Of a stretch of 64,000 bases of DNA, positions 30,669 to 41,969 are shown piece by piece. Under the pieces are notes generated by a model. That model was not told the origin of the DNA. It searched no databases and saw nothing but the letters and a program-made list of their open reading frames with translations. The position numbers and the translations under genes were made by a program. Within the stretch, counting starts at the first letter, position 1. Every line of letters starts with the position of its first letter. The stretch lies in contig NW_024883022.1 in assembly GCF_019059575.1 (NCBI RefSeq), forward strand, positions 1-64,000, given 5' to 3'. The stretch is from Amphibalanus amphitrite (taxonomy: Eukaryota; Arthropoda; Thecostraca; Balanomorpha; Balanidae).

Positions 30669-31287
30669 TTACGTGCACCACGTAACACTGAAGGCCGCCA
30701 GTCCCTCGGGTGAGAGACCCATTCGGGGCACCACACTCAGAACTAGCGCACGAACCCCCTCCATCAACACCATATGGTCAAATCTTCCGGAGTTCATGGA
30801 CGCAGGCGCACTTAGCCTCCTCCACGTTAGCCACCTGAGTGGCCGGCCTGTCGGGCTCGGGGCGCCTGGCGAGCGCGTTGCTGCCAAAGGAAATGACGGT
30901 GAAGTCCGGGTGAACGTCGCGCATGGAAAGGTCGCGGACCCGGCTGCGCAGCCACCGGAGGTCGACATCTAAGTTTGCTCCGAGGCTGCCGCGAGCACAG
31001 CTCGCATCGGCCTCGAAGCCGACGAAGAGTCGGCCACAGGAGGCTCCCAGCCCGCGGGGCACCTGGGAGAGGCGGATGGTATCGACTTTATGACGGTGCA
31101 TAGTCATAAAGGCGCCTTCACCGACGACAGCACCACCAGCCGCCGCTCCACGTCTGCCGCGGGCGTCAGACAGTGCCGCGCCCTCGTCAGCGCGGCGCAC
31201 CCGGCCGTCGTCCGTCATGCGGTTGGCGGCAGGGCGCCCGCGACCGCCACCCGACACGGCCCGCTCGCCGTGGCCGTCCCTAGTCAT
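30669..31287 (-). pseudogene. Unrecognised conserved-looking ORF, frameshifted
   Basis: The main frame (31287-30778) has a Gly/Arg-rich start, then VDTIRLSQVPRGLGASCGRL and a block ending HPDFTVISFGSNALARR. The sequence seems to continue in another frame (30870-30669) with FDHMVLMEGVRALVLSVVPR. FTVISFGSN faintly recalls an SGNH-hydrolase core, as found in ORF1 of some LINEs, but I cannot assign it. It looks like a real relic because of its long structured stretch. Confidence 0.3.
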
Positions 31288-31897
31288 AGGGTGGTATCTT
31301 TTGGGGTGTACCCCACCGCCACCGACGCGACTTCCTGTCTGGCGGCTGCGCCGTCAGGCAGATGATGAATAGCGGGATGGTGGTTATACGGGACGGACGG
31401 TGTAGTTTGCCACAGATGAACTACGAGAGGGATGTCACCGGCCCGCCATGACGGCCGACGGCGGGTCCTCAAGATCACGAATAGCGCTTATCATTTCGTG
31501 CTTGTGTGCACGCCAAAATGCATCAGAATCCTCCAATTCTGTTTGAAAACAGAGCAGAGAGTGAGCCACCGTGCGGCACAATTGGGGGTCGTTTACGAGC
31601 TGTAGTTTTGTTGGGAGACAATCTGGAAAATCGGTCAGACTTAGAGCGACGGTGGTATCCCGATTTGAACAGTCCCTACTCTTTTGGTTGCTAATCACAA
31701 ACTGTAATGCTGCCTTCGGATTATGGATGCTGTGCTGGCCAGTGCAAATAAGTCGGGCGCCAAGTCCTTATCGGTTGGCGAATAAGAATAGGCCGCTCCT
31801 GAAACGGGTCGGCATCACCAGTTAAAAAGACGTCCGGGAAAACAGAGTTGAAAATAGCCGGGCGCTCACTCCAGCAATGGCTGTTCGCGGTCGGCCG
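31288..31897. other. No recognisable gene
   Basis: Short frames only. Confidence 0.45.
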
Positions 31898-31979
31898 GTT
31901 TTATTAGTACGACGTTACCGGCGCAAAATGACCGTAGTAGTCGGCGCGCCCTAAAGTCCCAATGAACAGATAAACAAAC
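31898..31979 (+). mobile_element. I-type LINE 3' end, extreme 5' truncation
   Basis: Matches the last 80 bp of the LINE: GTTTTATTAGTACGACGTTA, the terminal stem (GGCGC...GCGCGCCC) and an AATGAACAGATAAACAAAC tail. This is a normal dead-on-arrival copy, diverged from copy 1. Confidence 0.9.
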
Positions 31980-32516
31980 GCGTTCGGCCGTAGGCTGCTA
32001 ATGCGGTGCAAGACTGTCTGTGCCAGGCCGCGCTGACGAATATCCTCCGGCCGTTCACTTTCGGGTGCGGCAACGCCGCCTACCGCCGTGCACATTGTAA
32101 AATTATTCCTGGGATGTAGGCTTTCTATAATACATATACCACCCCCGACCGTAATAATGTAGCCTTAGCAAATTGAAAGCGTCCTCCCAACGCTGTGGGC
32201 CCTTGAGTGGCTCCAGACCCTCCTGCTCCTCATAGCGGGCGTGCATTGAATAGTAACGGTTCACTTAACCGATAATTTTTATAAAAAGAAATTCGTTGTC
32301 AAGTACATCTGCTACAGAGTGACCAGACTTCTTCGCAAAATATTTAAATCTGAACCAGGAATAAAACCTAAACCTTAAGTTAGCAAAACTACCACTAGAC
32401 GGGTCGCAAAAGCCCCACCTACAAAATTGCACCAAAGGGTCCGGCGCCGCTTTCCTGTCTCACCGGTTAGATAGGTGATAACCACCTTCTTACTATCCCT
32501 GTACGGCCATGGACCG
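31980..32516. other. No recognisable gene
   Basis: Unassigned sequence. Confidence 0.45.
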
Positions 32517-34027
32517 TTAAAGGGACACTCCCACCTTAACCCTCGCCGGCCGAGGGGGGGGGGCGGGTGCCGCCCCCCCCCCCATAGGGTTTTTTCGCGA
32601 TAGCTCCGAACACGCTGGCGATAGAGAGCTGAAACTTGGCATACCTGACCTTTGATCCAAGCCGGATCTTTTGACACCAACCGCATTTTTGGGTCGGGTC
32701 AGGTCACTGACCTATGACGTCATAAGTGAACCTCTGCACGGTCTTCAGATGTCGCAACTTCGCAACGCCCTCACTGCCAGAGGAGATGTCACAGGGAAAT
32801 GAAACTTGCAGGATCTAGTATCCATTATGAGTCCCACAACTTGTATATCTCGGATTTTTCCTAAAGGTCATATGAGGTCAGGTCATTTTCGTGACCTCAC
32901 CATTATAAGTCAATGGGGAAAAATTCAAACTGCTATTCTGGCGCCGGGAACGATCTCCAACTATCTCAAGCACACAGAATCGTGATTTGATGCACTCCTT
33001 GCAAGGTTAGATGCGTCACTTTTGCAATGTTGACCTTGCGTGACGTCATTTATGACGTCATCAAGGTCAAATTAGTTTTTCGTCAATAACTCTTGATCAA
33101 ATTGAGCTAGCGAGTCGGGAAAGGCACCAATGGACTCAGGAAGGCCTGCCGAATCGAATGATATGCGACATGACCTCTTTCGACCAACTTCGTGACCTGG
33201 GGGTGCTGACCTGACCTTGACCTGAGGTCAACACCCCAAGTTGACCTGACCCGGACAAAAAGTATATCATTCGACGCGCCTGAGCGAGGCGAACACGATG
33301 CTGCCAAAATCGGCGCTCTGCGGCCGTTTTTTGCGAAGTTATTCACCAAAAACTGAACCGTACCCTGGGGCACTTGACCTGACCCCAGAGGTCACCGGTT
33401 GACCTAGGACCTTAAAATCGGATACCAATCTCTGCGTCTCGTAACGGCGCACACGCTCGTTTTTTCCGCGACGCGCTAGCTCCACCAGGGGCGAAACGGC
33501 GAGGGGGGGGTCGTACCCGCCCCCCCCCCTCGGCCGGCGCGTATGTAGAAAACCAATAGGTCCGGCGAGGGTTAACATTAGTTTTGAGTTGAGATAGCCA
33601 AATTGGTGGCCATGGCCTGCAAATACCGGTTTGGGCACTCACAACATCGACAAATGCTTTAATTCGGAGATATGGAATTTCAAACTTGCAGTTTTCGGAT
33701 TCTAAGGGGCTAGTGCATTGGTATGCCCCCTTAGAATTTGTGACGTCAGCGGAGATCTAACGATTTTTAAATCTTTTACTAAAACGTTTGGTAGCACGCG
33801 GTGGTATATGCTGCTTTGCGCGCAACAAATGCCGCACTTTCAAATAAAGTCGCTAGGAACAGCGGAGATCCCAAAAAGTAAACAAAAGTAAAAGTCTAAT
33901 ATCTTGAAAACCGGTGAATATTTTTCGATGAAATTTGGTAGATATTCGTTTTCGCTCTTTCTGAACCGAGCGACATCATTTTCGTGCCAATTCATTAACT
34001 TTTTTGAAGGTGGGAGGGTCCCTTTAA
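32517..34027. mobile_element. Outer TTAA element (TTAAAGGGAC type) carrying an inner TTAA element
   Basis: TTAA at 32517 and 34024 flanks AGGGACACTCCCACC on the left and GGTGGGAGGGTCCCTTT on the right, which are inverted ends. Without the inner element the outer one is roughly 470 bp. TTAAAGGG termini with TTAA duplication are typical of piggyBac/Kolobok-like MITEs. Non-coding. Confidence 0.8.
32536..33575. mobile_element. TTAA/poly-G family element (complete)
   Basis: TTAA at 32536-32539 and 33572-33575. The ends CCCTCGCCGG and CCGGCGAGGG are inverted repeats. Just inside each end is a G-run/C-run hairpin (G 32554-32563 with C 32572-32583; G 33503-33510 with C 33520-33529). The interior has many AGGTCA/TGACCT motifs and TGACGTCA. 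No gene. It sits inside the outer TTAA element. Confidence 0.85.
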
Positions 34028-34527
34028 GGTCAGATGTGGCACTAACCAGATCTGTGAACGGATTCTATGGCAATGTTGTTAGGGCCAAGTAAAGCTGCAT
34101 ATACCACGACACGGTGTATTGTGCTTCCAGCGACCGAAGACCAAGCACGGACACGGCGACCCGCCGACTGACCCAGTACGGTCACGGTCGCGCCCTTATA
34201 TAACCACGGCACAGAGCGCATGCCCGGTGACCGCGCGGCGGTCAGGCGGCTCGCCGGCCGGACGGCCGGGCCGCCGACCCATCCTGTTCCACGGCCCCAC
34301 ACGGCCGGTCCGCGGTCACAATATCCCAACAATGTCACTAGCGTTGCGCTCTTCCAGCTCTTCGAAGATGGCGCGTGTCAAGAATGAAACTCTGTTTAAG
34401 CCTAAGTGGTTGATTGGCGTAGATGAGACAAGAGGATTGATATCTGCTTCACTGTGCAGTGTGCACAGATGGTGTACCTTTCCTATCGGACCCTACCTCG
34501 GGGGGGGGGGGGGTCTGACACGCGCTG
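34028..34527. other. GC-rich region with a TATA-like site, no gene assigned
   Basis: CTTATATAACC at about 34194-34204 reads as a TATA box on either strand within a GC-rich context. No matching gene start could be identified. A G-run lies at 34500-34511. Confidence 0.25.
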
Positions 34528-36189
34528 TTATCGAAACCGGCACCCTCCACGAATATACCTGCGGGGGTCTCCCTGGCAGCGGTCAGGGAGAAGCGGTGAA
34601 GGAGTGCTGCCAGTCGAGGGGCGCCTAGTAAACCACCCACGTTTCCTTCCCCCTCCCCTACCTGTAGCACGTCGGGCGGTATCATGTGAGGCCGGTTGTT
34701 TATCAGACGGGGAAATCGTTAAAACGCTAACTTCAAAAATATCTAGACTTACACTACGCGACGGCGCCCGTTTTGCTGATTGCCTTCCTCTGTTTCCCCT
34801 ACACCTACAGTGACCCCGCAAAACGCCACGGGCCCTTCCCCTACCCGGGGGCCTGCCTACAGCACCTGATTCCGGCTGGATCACTACTGCCGGCGGGGGG
34901 AACTGGATCTGCGCGGCGCCGTCATCCAGAACATCTACGGTAACAGCACGTGTCGGAGAAATCCTGGCTGTTTCAGCCCTCCCACCCCTGCCACGACCGC
35001 GTTTGGCCCTACCAACCTCGACCCACGGTGCATCAGCCTGCTTCTGAGCCTTGGAGCCGACTACGGTACTAGCTACTGGTTCGTCTACTGTCAGCAGGGG
35101 GTGACTCTGCACTGTGTGCAGACGGCAGCATCGGCACTGAGCTCGACACCTCGGCGACAATTTTCTCTGGGATTGCTAAGGTGGAAACTACAGGGGAAGA
35201 TACGAGAGGCTCAGATGGAGCCGGGATCGCCTGACTGATGCCAACACTATTTAACACGAGATCGAACGCCTCCTTATGGGTTGCGAACGTTCTTTTGCCC
35301 CTACCACGCATCGCGTTAATTGTCTTTGAACGCTTGGAACGGCGCGAAGCGGACACTGGAGGGATCTTGGCACTTTTCGTGGTGGTTTTCTCGACCTGCG
35401 TTTCGCGGGTCACCTGGAGTGGCTGGGGGTGACGACCTAGGCCGCACAGCATACAGGTCAGTGTACCATCATCACCATCAATTACTCTCGTGTACCGCAC
35501 GTGAATTTCGGGGTGGTGGGGGTTCCCATGCCGCTGGAAGACCTGCCCGTTACGCCACACTACTATCCGATGCCTTACGACGGCCGCCGCCGCGGTGAGC
35601 TCCGGCTCAGCGCCCCACTCTGCCCTCGGAACCACCCTCCTAAACACGTACACTTCAAAATATCCCACCATGAAGCCCTCAAAGTCTGCGCGATTAGCCC
35701 ACATGCACGTTACTACCATGAAACGCAACGTTTCCGCGTCGATGAGCCCACCTCCGACGCCGCGCGAAATCGCATGGAACATAGTCCCCGTCCATGGGCA
35801 TGTTGATGTTTTGACTTCCGGGACACGTACCCATCGACGTACATCATGGCGCTTTCTCTCGCCGACACGCCCGTCTCCAGGTCGCTGGCGCCGGTGGCTG
35901 CTCTGGAGGCTGACGCAGGCGCAAAACTGGGAAGCTCATTTATCTCGGCCAGTTCTGCATCGTAGCTGTCGCGTGCCAACGGCTGGTGCTGACTAGGGGT
36001 AGACTGTCGGAATCGGCGGCCACCTCGTCCGGGGCAGACTGGCGCTCCAGTGGCTCCAGCTGGGTGTGCCATCGAGGTCTCCCGCCTCCTCTGCGCTGCG
36101 CGGCACCACATCCTGGAGCGTACCTCAGTCGGCGTCGGGTTCAGGTTTGACCCACCGCCGCTGTGCACCATTCTGCACGAGTGGTACAA
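34528..36189 (-). pseudogene. OTU-type cysteine protease-like gene relic
   Basis: The minus strand carries an N-terminal region (36189 to about 35820), then an OTU-like domain: FHAISRG (about 35780), ETLRFMVVTCMWANRADFEG, AEWGAEPELTAAAAVV and an IVVWRNG strand. This order matches the OTU fold, with the Cys in DGxC-F before the helix. At the expected site the reading is DGDY with a frameshift, so the catalytic Cys is lost. A basic, low-complexity C-terminal part continues in another frame to 34528. OTU domains occur in host deubiquitinases and in some retrotransposons; which applies here is unclear. Confidence 0.5.
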
Positions 36190-36277
36190 GTGTGTCTGCG
36201 AGCTTACCCAGCTGCGTCAACGAGCGTTCGTGCTGGCAAGCGATGCGATTGTAAGCATGATAGCTGCTGGAAGCAGC

Positions 36278-36358
36278 TACACTTCTTTTACTAGTATAGC
36301 GTTATAGGCGCAAAATGATATTTGTAGTCGATGCGCCCTAAAGTCCTAATAAACCAAC
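36278..36358 (+). mobile_element. I-type LINE 3' end, extreme 5' truncation
   Basis: Matches the LINE 3' terminus, including AGGCGCAAAATGATA, the complementary GATGCGCCC and an AATAAACCAACAA tail. It is closest to the fragment at 51.95-52.06 kb and diverged from copy 1. Confidence 0.88.
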
Positions 36359-37319
36359 AAGCTATTGCACAAACCAATGTCGGATCAAGTCTTCCCGATC
36401 AAGTCTTCCCCTACAATAGTGACCTGGGGAACGTGAGCGATGGTTTCAGGAGGGAGAGCCGAGCTTTTAGTCAGAATTACTCCTGACCAACAACCAGCCC
36501 TTGGTGACCGGTCTAGCCCTCTTTAGCCGCTCCTGAGGCCATCGCTATCGTTCACTTTTTACTTACTCGGGAACACTCAAGGTTTTCGGCACCAAAATGT
36601 AAAAAGAGACCTCCCAATCTCCAATTCAGCTTCTGTATTGTCACTCTCTCTGATGGTTCAATTAACACTCAATCCGGTGGTTCATTCGATGCCGCTCACT
36701 CAATACGGCTCATCACTTATAGCCGCTCACTCAATATTGATGTGACTCATCTGGCTCTTTCAATATGAATAGAGCTTACTCAATAATAAATGCTGCCCAC
36801 GCGCCGCGCAAACATTTCCCCCATCGCGCCACCATCGTCTCGAGGTGGCACCTCTTTCCCTTCATATGGCAACGATTCATATCGCTGGCGCTGCCGGCCT
36901 TGCTGCCGGCCCACACAGCTGAGTGGCGGGAATTCGCGCCCCGGCTCTGCCGGCCCACACAACCGAGCGGCAGGAATTCGCGCCGCCGACCCGGCAGCGG
37001 CGCGAATTCACAACGGGTGCACTACCCAACCCCTGGTCAAAGCTACCTGAGTTTACCAGCCACCCTGATCATTCTCACTACAGGTTGCTGCTCCTTATCC
37101 CCACCGCTATGCAAGGGCTCAGCGACCTGCAAAGCATCCCGTCAGTTTTATTTGTGGTTTTATCCAGTTTTTTTTGCCATGTTTTATCCAACCGCCTCCA
37201 TGGCGGTGTGCTCCGCGTTGATCTTGCCGGGTAGTTTGAAGACGTGCGCCGTGATGAACCACATCAGAGTTTTCTTCCATTTATAAGTTTTCATGTGAAC
37301 ATTCAGCATCAACTACGCA
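36359..37319. other. No gene; short tandem repeats
   Basis: GATCAAGTCTTCCC is duplicated at about 36384-36411. CTCACTCAATA-type degenerate repeats lie at 36640-36790. Two units of about 55 bp with CTGCCGGCCCACACA and GGAATTCGCGCC occur at 36903-37010. No credible coding frame. Confidence 0.6.
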
Positions 37320-37600
37320 AGCAAACCTAGTTGACGCTGCAATGCGGTTGACATCAACCTTCAACCAGAAACCAAACAAACCATGCCTGCTGTCCAGCAG
37401 CCACCGCCAAACGGCCTGCATCAGGTGGAAGATGCACAAGAGTCGGCGGGACTGAGGCCATGCCTGCCGCAGGGCGTTGCGCTCCGCAGCGGCGGCGTCC
37501 ATCATGAAAGCGGCTGGCCATGCTGGGGGCCGCAACCACCAAATGCATCTGCAAAAGCGCACGGCATCTTTTTTTTTTTTTTTGCTACGGCATCTGAGAA
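37320..37600 (-). pseudogene. MULE transposase fragment
   Basis: The minus strand reads AAFMMDAAAAERNALRQAW, then RLLCIFHLMQAVWRWLLD. This is the second catalytic Asp region plus the C-x-FH and W-R-W-L motifs of Mutator-like transposases. It is flanked by poly-A on the N side (37570-37583), where homology ends, and lacks the rest of the domain. Such transposases end in a SWIM finger, as in the fragment at 12.1-12.6 kb. Confidence 0.78.
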
Positions 37601-37639
37601 GGTTGGACAAACTCGTCTTCGGGGAACCATAATTTGGGA

Positions 37640-38130
37640 GTTATTGTTCCATTGAAATTTCACTATATTACCTGCGCAATCGTATGTAATGTTCGTACTT
37701 CGTAGGCTCGTATGTTCCGTAGGCCGCTGAGTGCCCCGGCGAATCGTTTTGGCAGTCTCCTGTGTTCAATGAACGACAGCAACGCTTGAAACAGCACAAC
37801 GTCAATGGTCCCCACTCCCCATGATGACTGATGATGTCTTTGTTATTGAGAATGCAAACTTTAACAGCCAAACAGGACACAACCTGAATGCTGATAGCAA
37901 TGCCACCAGTGAAACACCCGCATTACTTAATTATGAATAGCTGTTAACTAGTGTAAACCCATGATTGTTTCATGAACCCTGGTGACATGAAGAAGATATA
38001 ATTAGACAATTATGTCAGATGTATTAAACCAATACATTATTTACACAGGGGTATACACGTTTCGACAAAAAGACTTCTTCGGCACCCTGAAGGTTGTTCC
38101 TAGACTACAAATACAACACTGTAAGTGAAG
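37640..38130. other. No gene; possible Penelope-like terminal motif
   Basis: On the minus strand, GCCGAAGAAGTCTTTTTGTC is followed by GAAACGTGTA (about 38058-38090). This resembles the degraded hammerhead-type end of Penelope-like elements. Weak. Confidence 0.25.
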
Positions 38131-38229
38131 TCTCACTGTGCCTGTTTTTTTTTTATAGTCTCGAAATGACCATCAGGATGCCGAGGTAGTTCATTTGACG
38201 AAACGCCTACACCCCCGTGTAAGTTAATG

Positions 38230-39275
38230 TATGGGTACCTACAATATATTTTACCAGTGTCCACCTGCATTGGCACACACTCATCATTCAGCTGAACATT
38301 TACCACGACAAGTTGTGATGACACACTGCTGTTACTCCCATGGTACATTCCATAGGAGGATTCACTCACCCCAGTCATGCACTGTGGTTGGTCACTCACT
38401 CCGTCGACCTGATTTGCGATTTTGGTGTGGCAGATTTTGGTCAGATTTTGGTTTGGCAGATTTTGGTTTGGTGACCAGCTTTCACATACTTGCTGCACTT
38501 ATGGTGCAGCAAGTATGGTCTTTCAAGTAGACCATACTTGTGGTCTTATGGTCTTTCAAGTAGCACTCCCGGGCATAGTGTCTTGGTTTGCCACAACGGG
38601 AGCATCCAGACTTTGGTCTTCCTCCACCCTGCTGCCTCTTGTGCTGTTGCGTCTTTTGCACTCTTGGTTGTGCTCCAACTGGCTGGCCTCTCACAAAGTT
38701 CACGTTACTGTCGGACCCAGTCTGAGCCCCAGACATGGCACGTGCTTAGGCCCGACACAGCTCAAAACTGCTAGCAGTGTGAATCACCATGTCCATAGTT
38801 AGATCCAGTTCAGCTTTCGACAACAGCTTTTGCTTCAACTCCATGTCCTTGCATCCAGATACTGCTGGGTCACAGATGTGGCTCTCCATTTCCGAGGCGG
38901 TGAATCCTCATTTGGCAGCCTGCCTTAACACAAACTGCTCTAGGGATTCGTCTTCGGCTTAAGTCATTTCATGAAATTGAAAGCGTTCAAAAACCTTGTT
39001 CGTCTTTGTTTGATATTACCTTTTCAGCCGTTGGCATGCCTCTTTGTAGGAGTCGAGAGCAGTCTCACTTCCCACCGGCTTGAAAGTTTCGAACACATCC
39101 TGGATCTCCATCCCCAATATGTGTAAGAGGGTGCCCATCTTTTGATCTGCATTGGTGATTTTATTTGCCACAAAACAGTAGTCCAGGTTTTTTATCCATC
39201 TATTTAAGTCCTCCCCTCTTTTGTAGGGAGGTACGGAAGGAATATTGGACTGGGCCATGACGCGCCACTTCCGTC
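38230..39275 (-). pseudogene. Ty3/Gypsy gag and protease start, degenerate
   Basis: On the minus strand, gag begins near 39258 (MAQSNIPSVPPYKRGEDLNR) and includes LNRWIKNLDYCFVANKITNA. A frame change leads through 38990-38800 (a DESLEQFVLRQAAK block), then a zinc knuckle CSRCGKPRHYAREC (about 38605). A protease start with MQVDTG sits at about 38270, after which the sequence becomes unrelated. Stops and frameshifts occur throughout. It lies just downstream of an LTR (39336-39576) in the same orientation, so it belongs to that element. Confidence 0.82.
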
Positions 39276-39321
39276 TCACTGTTTCGAAACTGATAAAAAG
39301 ATTTTCTCACTGTAGTCTCAA

Positions 39322-39334
39322 TCTTCGTCGCCAG
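39322..39334 (-). promoter_or_regulatory. Primer binding site of the Gypsy element
   Basis: TGGCGACGAAGAT on the minus strand, three bases after the LTR end, matches the usual TGGCGAC start of Gypsy tRNA-primer sites. The tRNA identity was not determined. Confidence 0.6.
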
Positions 39335-39335
39335 T

Positions 39336-39576
39336 TGTTCGATCCCCCTGTTCTTGCCAGCCCACAGATACCAATTGAATGACTCGGTGGGCTATATTTA
39401 CAGGAGAAACAACAGATATAAAAAGTACGTCCGATCTTGTCACAGGTTGCGCAATGAAGGAAGTTCCGTTGGAATAGATCAGGAATAGATAAGATGGTTG
39501 CTATGCAAGTTCAGTTAGGGAAACGCCACTAGCTCGTGGCCACCAATTACTAAGATGTCTAGGTACATATAGAACA
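39336..39576 (-). repeat. Gypsy LTR (5' LTR, minus orientation)
   Basis: In the minus sense it runs from TGTTCTATATGTACC to GGGGGATCGAACA. The ends TGTTC and GAACA are inverted repeats. It is 241 bp with a TTTTTATATC TATA-like box about two thirds along. The primer site and gag follow in the correct order. No partner LTR is found in the window. Confidence 0.72.
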
Positions 39577-39654
39577 GTCAGGCCCATGCTCTTAGGGAGC
39601 TTTGAGTTAATGGACATGATTGAAACGGTGCTGACTGATCAAGGACCTTTGTAT

Positions 39655-40030
39655 ACGCTGGCTAGATGGTCTTTCTTGCCACACTTGTGACAAGTCTTAC
39701 CCTTGGCAGGACACACCGGGTCTCGAGGGTAATGGTCTCCTGCCATTCCACTGCATAAACACTGGAAGTCTGGCCCTAGTTGTCCTCTGGGTTGACCTCC
39801 AGCTTCAGATCCTCTCCGTTGCTGCTGCTGGCCAGGGCCCTGCTGACGCCTGTGGTCAGTGCTGTGCCATTGTTCCGTGTCTCTGCCGCAGATGGTTAGA
39901 AAAGACCTCTTCTGAGTTGGCTCCTGCCATACTCAGGGCCTCCTGCCTGGAGCGTTGGTAGGCCTCAGATACAGTCAGTACCGAGGCGAGAGTCAGTCTA
40001 GGGTCCTGGAGGAATCTCCCTCGGCCTTTC
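39655..40030 (-). pseudogene. Second Gypsy gag fragment with zinc knuckles
   Basis: The minus strand reads a SRQEALSMAGANSEE helix near 39930, a Gln/Gly/Pro-rich stretch, and a Cys-rich end with CPAKGKTCHKCGKKDHL (about 39690). Frames shift between the blocks. It lies upstream of the LTR and has a different sequence from the gag at 38.5-39.3 kb, so it is a separate element. Confidence 0.65.
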
Positions 40031-40663
40031 ATGGATGGTTGCCTCCACCACTTTCCTCCTCCACCACTGGTAGCTGCATCTCCAGCCGTCTGGCTGCTGC
40101 GATGTGGATGGCACCAGCAGACGCCACTCGGCCTACTGGATGTCAGGCGCAGCGGCAGTCATCAGCAGCCGCGCTGCCTTTACGCTCCCACAACCAGGCC
40201 ACACTTCCATCCACCATCCATCAATTAATGAGGTTTGAGTACCTACATCTGCACTCTGCAGTCTACACTCATGGCAATATGCGCTTGCAGCTCTTCGATA
40301 GCCTCTACCTGTTGGCTGAATGTCCTTATTCATCAGCTGTCCTTCGGCTCATCAGTAGTTCCACTGGTAGATGGTTGGCGACCAGGCCACACCTCCAGTG
40401 AGTCTCAAAATATGAGTTTCTGATGAAAAAAAAAACACACAGTACCCAGTGATAGCCGATGTTGAAAGGCATCAACTAGGTCTTGTGGAGGTGAGAGACG
40501 CTGAAGAACGATGTCAGTCATAGCCCACACTGCACTGGCACGCCCTGCTCCCATAATAAGACTGACAGCACCAGCACCGATGATGGTTCACAGGCCCGGT
40601 CGAAGCATCGGTCTGCGAGCCGATCTTTCTGGCCCAACTGCCGGTTCTGATTGCAATGCTGTA
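40031..40663. other. No gene; dispersed short repeats
   Basis: Variants of CTACACTCATGGCAA (about 40263, 40699), CTCCACCACT (40050-40072) and CAGGCCACACYTCCA (about 40196, 40385) recur. This suggests decayed tandem or dispersed repeat DNA. Confidence 0.45.
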
Positions 40664-40755
40664 TCAAGTCGGCTGATGGAGGCTTGGATTCCTATATCTA
40701 CACTCATGGCAACATACTCCTGCAGACAACCAGTCGTGCTCCACGTCATCGGCAG

Positions 40756-40885
40756 TCTTCGTGTGGCCAAACGGTTGGCAGTGGTAGCAACTAGCAGCGC
40801 ATGGGCGCACACGAACCCTGACGTAGCTAACATGAACCACGCTCGGCAAATCGGTGGAGTCGAACGTCAAGAAATCAGAAGACTG
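40756..40885 (-). pseudogene. LINE ORF1 relic (I-type)
   Basis: The minus strand reads MTFDSTDLPSVVHVSYVRVR, then a zinc-knuckle start CYHCQPFGHTK. This matches the ORF1 segment before the first knuckle in the intact LINE (residues about 184-213) at many positions. It diverges right after the knuckle. An old, deeply decayed relative. Confidence 0.75.
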
Positions 40886-40971
40886 ATTTTAGCCTCCTTT
40901 GCCAGATGATCTGACCTCTTGACCTTTACAGAGCACCGTGTTTATTTTTAGTACCATCTACCATATCGAGC

Positions 40972-41211
40972 CTACCATCTACCATACCATACCATATCGA
41001 GATCCAAACGGTTGGCTAGGTGCGACATTTGAAAACTCACCGAGCTCCCCTGATCAAGGAATGCATTGGTAAGAAACTTTTTTCTCTTGCCTCTCAACCC
41101 GACTGGAACGATCAGCGTCGCTGTCGCGCTGACGTGCTGCTCACCAACACCCGCGCTGACGATCGTTGAACTCGTCTCAGCCTCAGGTGCAGACGGGCTT
41201 GCGGCGCCCAC
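40972..41211 (-). pseudogene. BEL/Pao-type aspartic protease fragment
   Basis: The minus strand carries GLRGKRKKFLTNAFLDQGSS, then VSFQMSHLANRLDL. This is the BEL/Pao protease core, where LLDxGS is followed by SF(I)xxxLAxxLxL. The flanking 41263-41469 minus frame may be the preceding gag-pol linker. No RT follows downstream in the same orientation. Confidence 0.65.
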
Positions 41212-41469
41212 TGCCCTGGCAGTCGTCCTCTGGGCCGCCGTTCTCTGAATAAAGAGGCATGCCTAGACCAAGTAGTCTGGACCTGCAAGGGCGGGGTCGT
41301 CCGTCACCAGCATGCTGTCTGTCAGCTCACCACGTGCACATAGCTCATTTTCACCTGAGCCAAACTCCAGTGATTGACATTTGACATCTTCTGGCATCTT
41401 TGGATTTGCTTGCATCTGACTTTGATTCCGAGGGCTTCCTCCTTTCAGTGGAGCGCACAGGAAGCTCAT

Positions 41470-41969
41470 CGCCTGGTGCTGTCTTGCAGCAGGTAATACT
41501 GGCGGTGGACGGCGAGGTCGTGTCCTAGATGGCTTGCTAGCGTATCCATCTCATTTTCATGGAGGTTCGTTACCTGGGCGCTGGTGGCTAGGTTCTTTCT
41601 CATGTTTGTGGGGGTTATGTACTTCGTTTCTTTTTTTTTACACCAGCTGCCTGGCAGAACTTCTTGAGCCTGCTGCTCACCTTCTTGCCTTTTGTTTTTG
41701 CGAAAAGCAGAAGTGAACAGCCTGGGACCCCCATACCGCCTCTCTTGCCGAGATCAGAGTTTCCACTGTATCGTTCGCCATTTGGCAGCAGCACCGGCAC
41801 CACTCTTCCCTTTCTGCCAAGGGTGTTGCTGATTGATGGCACGTCGGTGGCACGGCAGCAGGTTGACCGTGCTGCCATCTGATAGGCTTGTCTGGCGAGG
41901 GTTAGTGGTCGTCCGATACGTGCTGCCGCCTAGCGGATAAAGGTTTTCTTTCGTGCCCAGTTTTTTATT
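41470..41969. other. No recognisable gene
   Basis: A minus frame of 87 codons at 41615-41878 (Lys-rich end) has no known motif. Confidence 0.4.

Noticed and set aside
34196..34204. Promoter of a gene at 34.3 kb
   Set aside because: TATATAA is present, but no initiator-linked coding frame with recognisable motifs follows on either strand.
38058..38090. Second hammerhead ribozyme
   Set aside because: The core is imperfect (CGAAGA where CTGANGA is required) and no stem I closes; at most a degraded relative.
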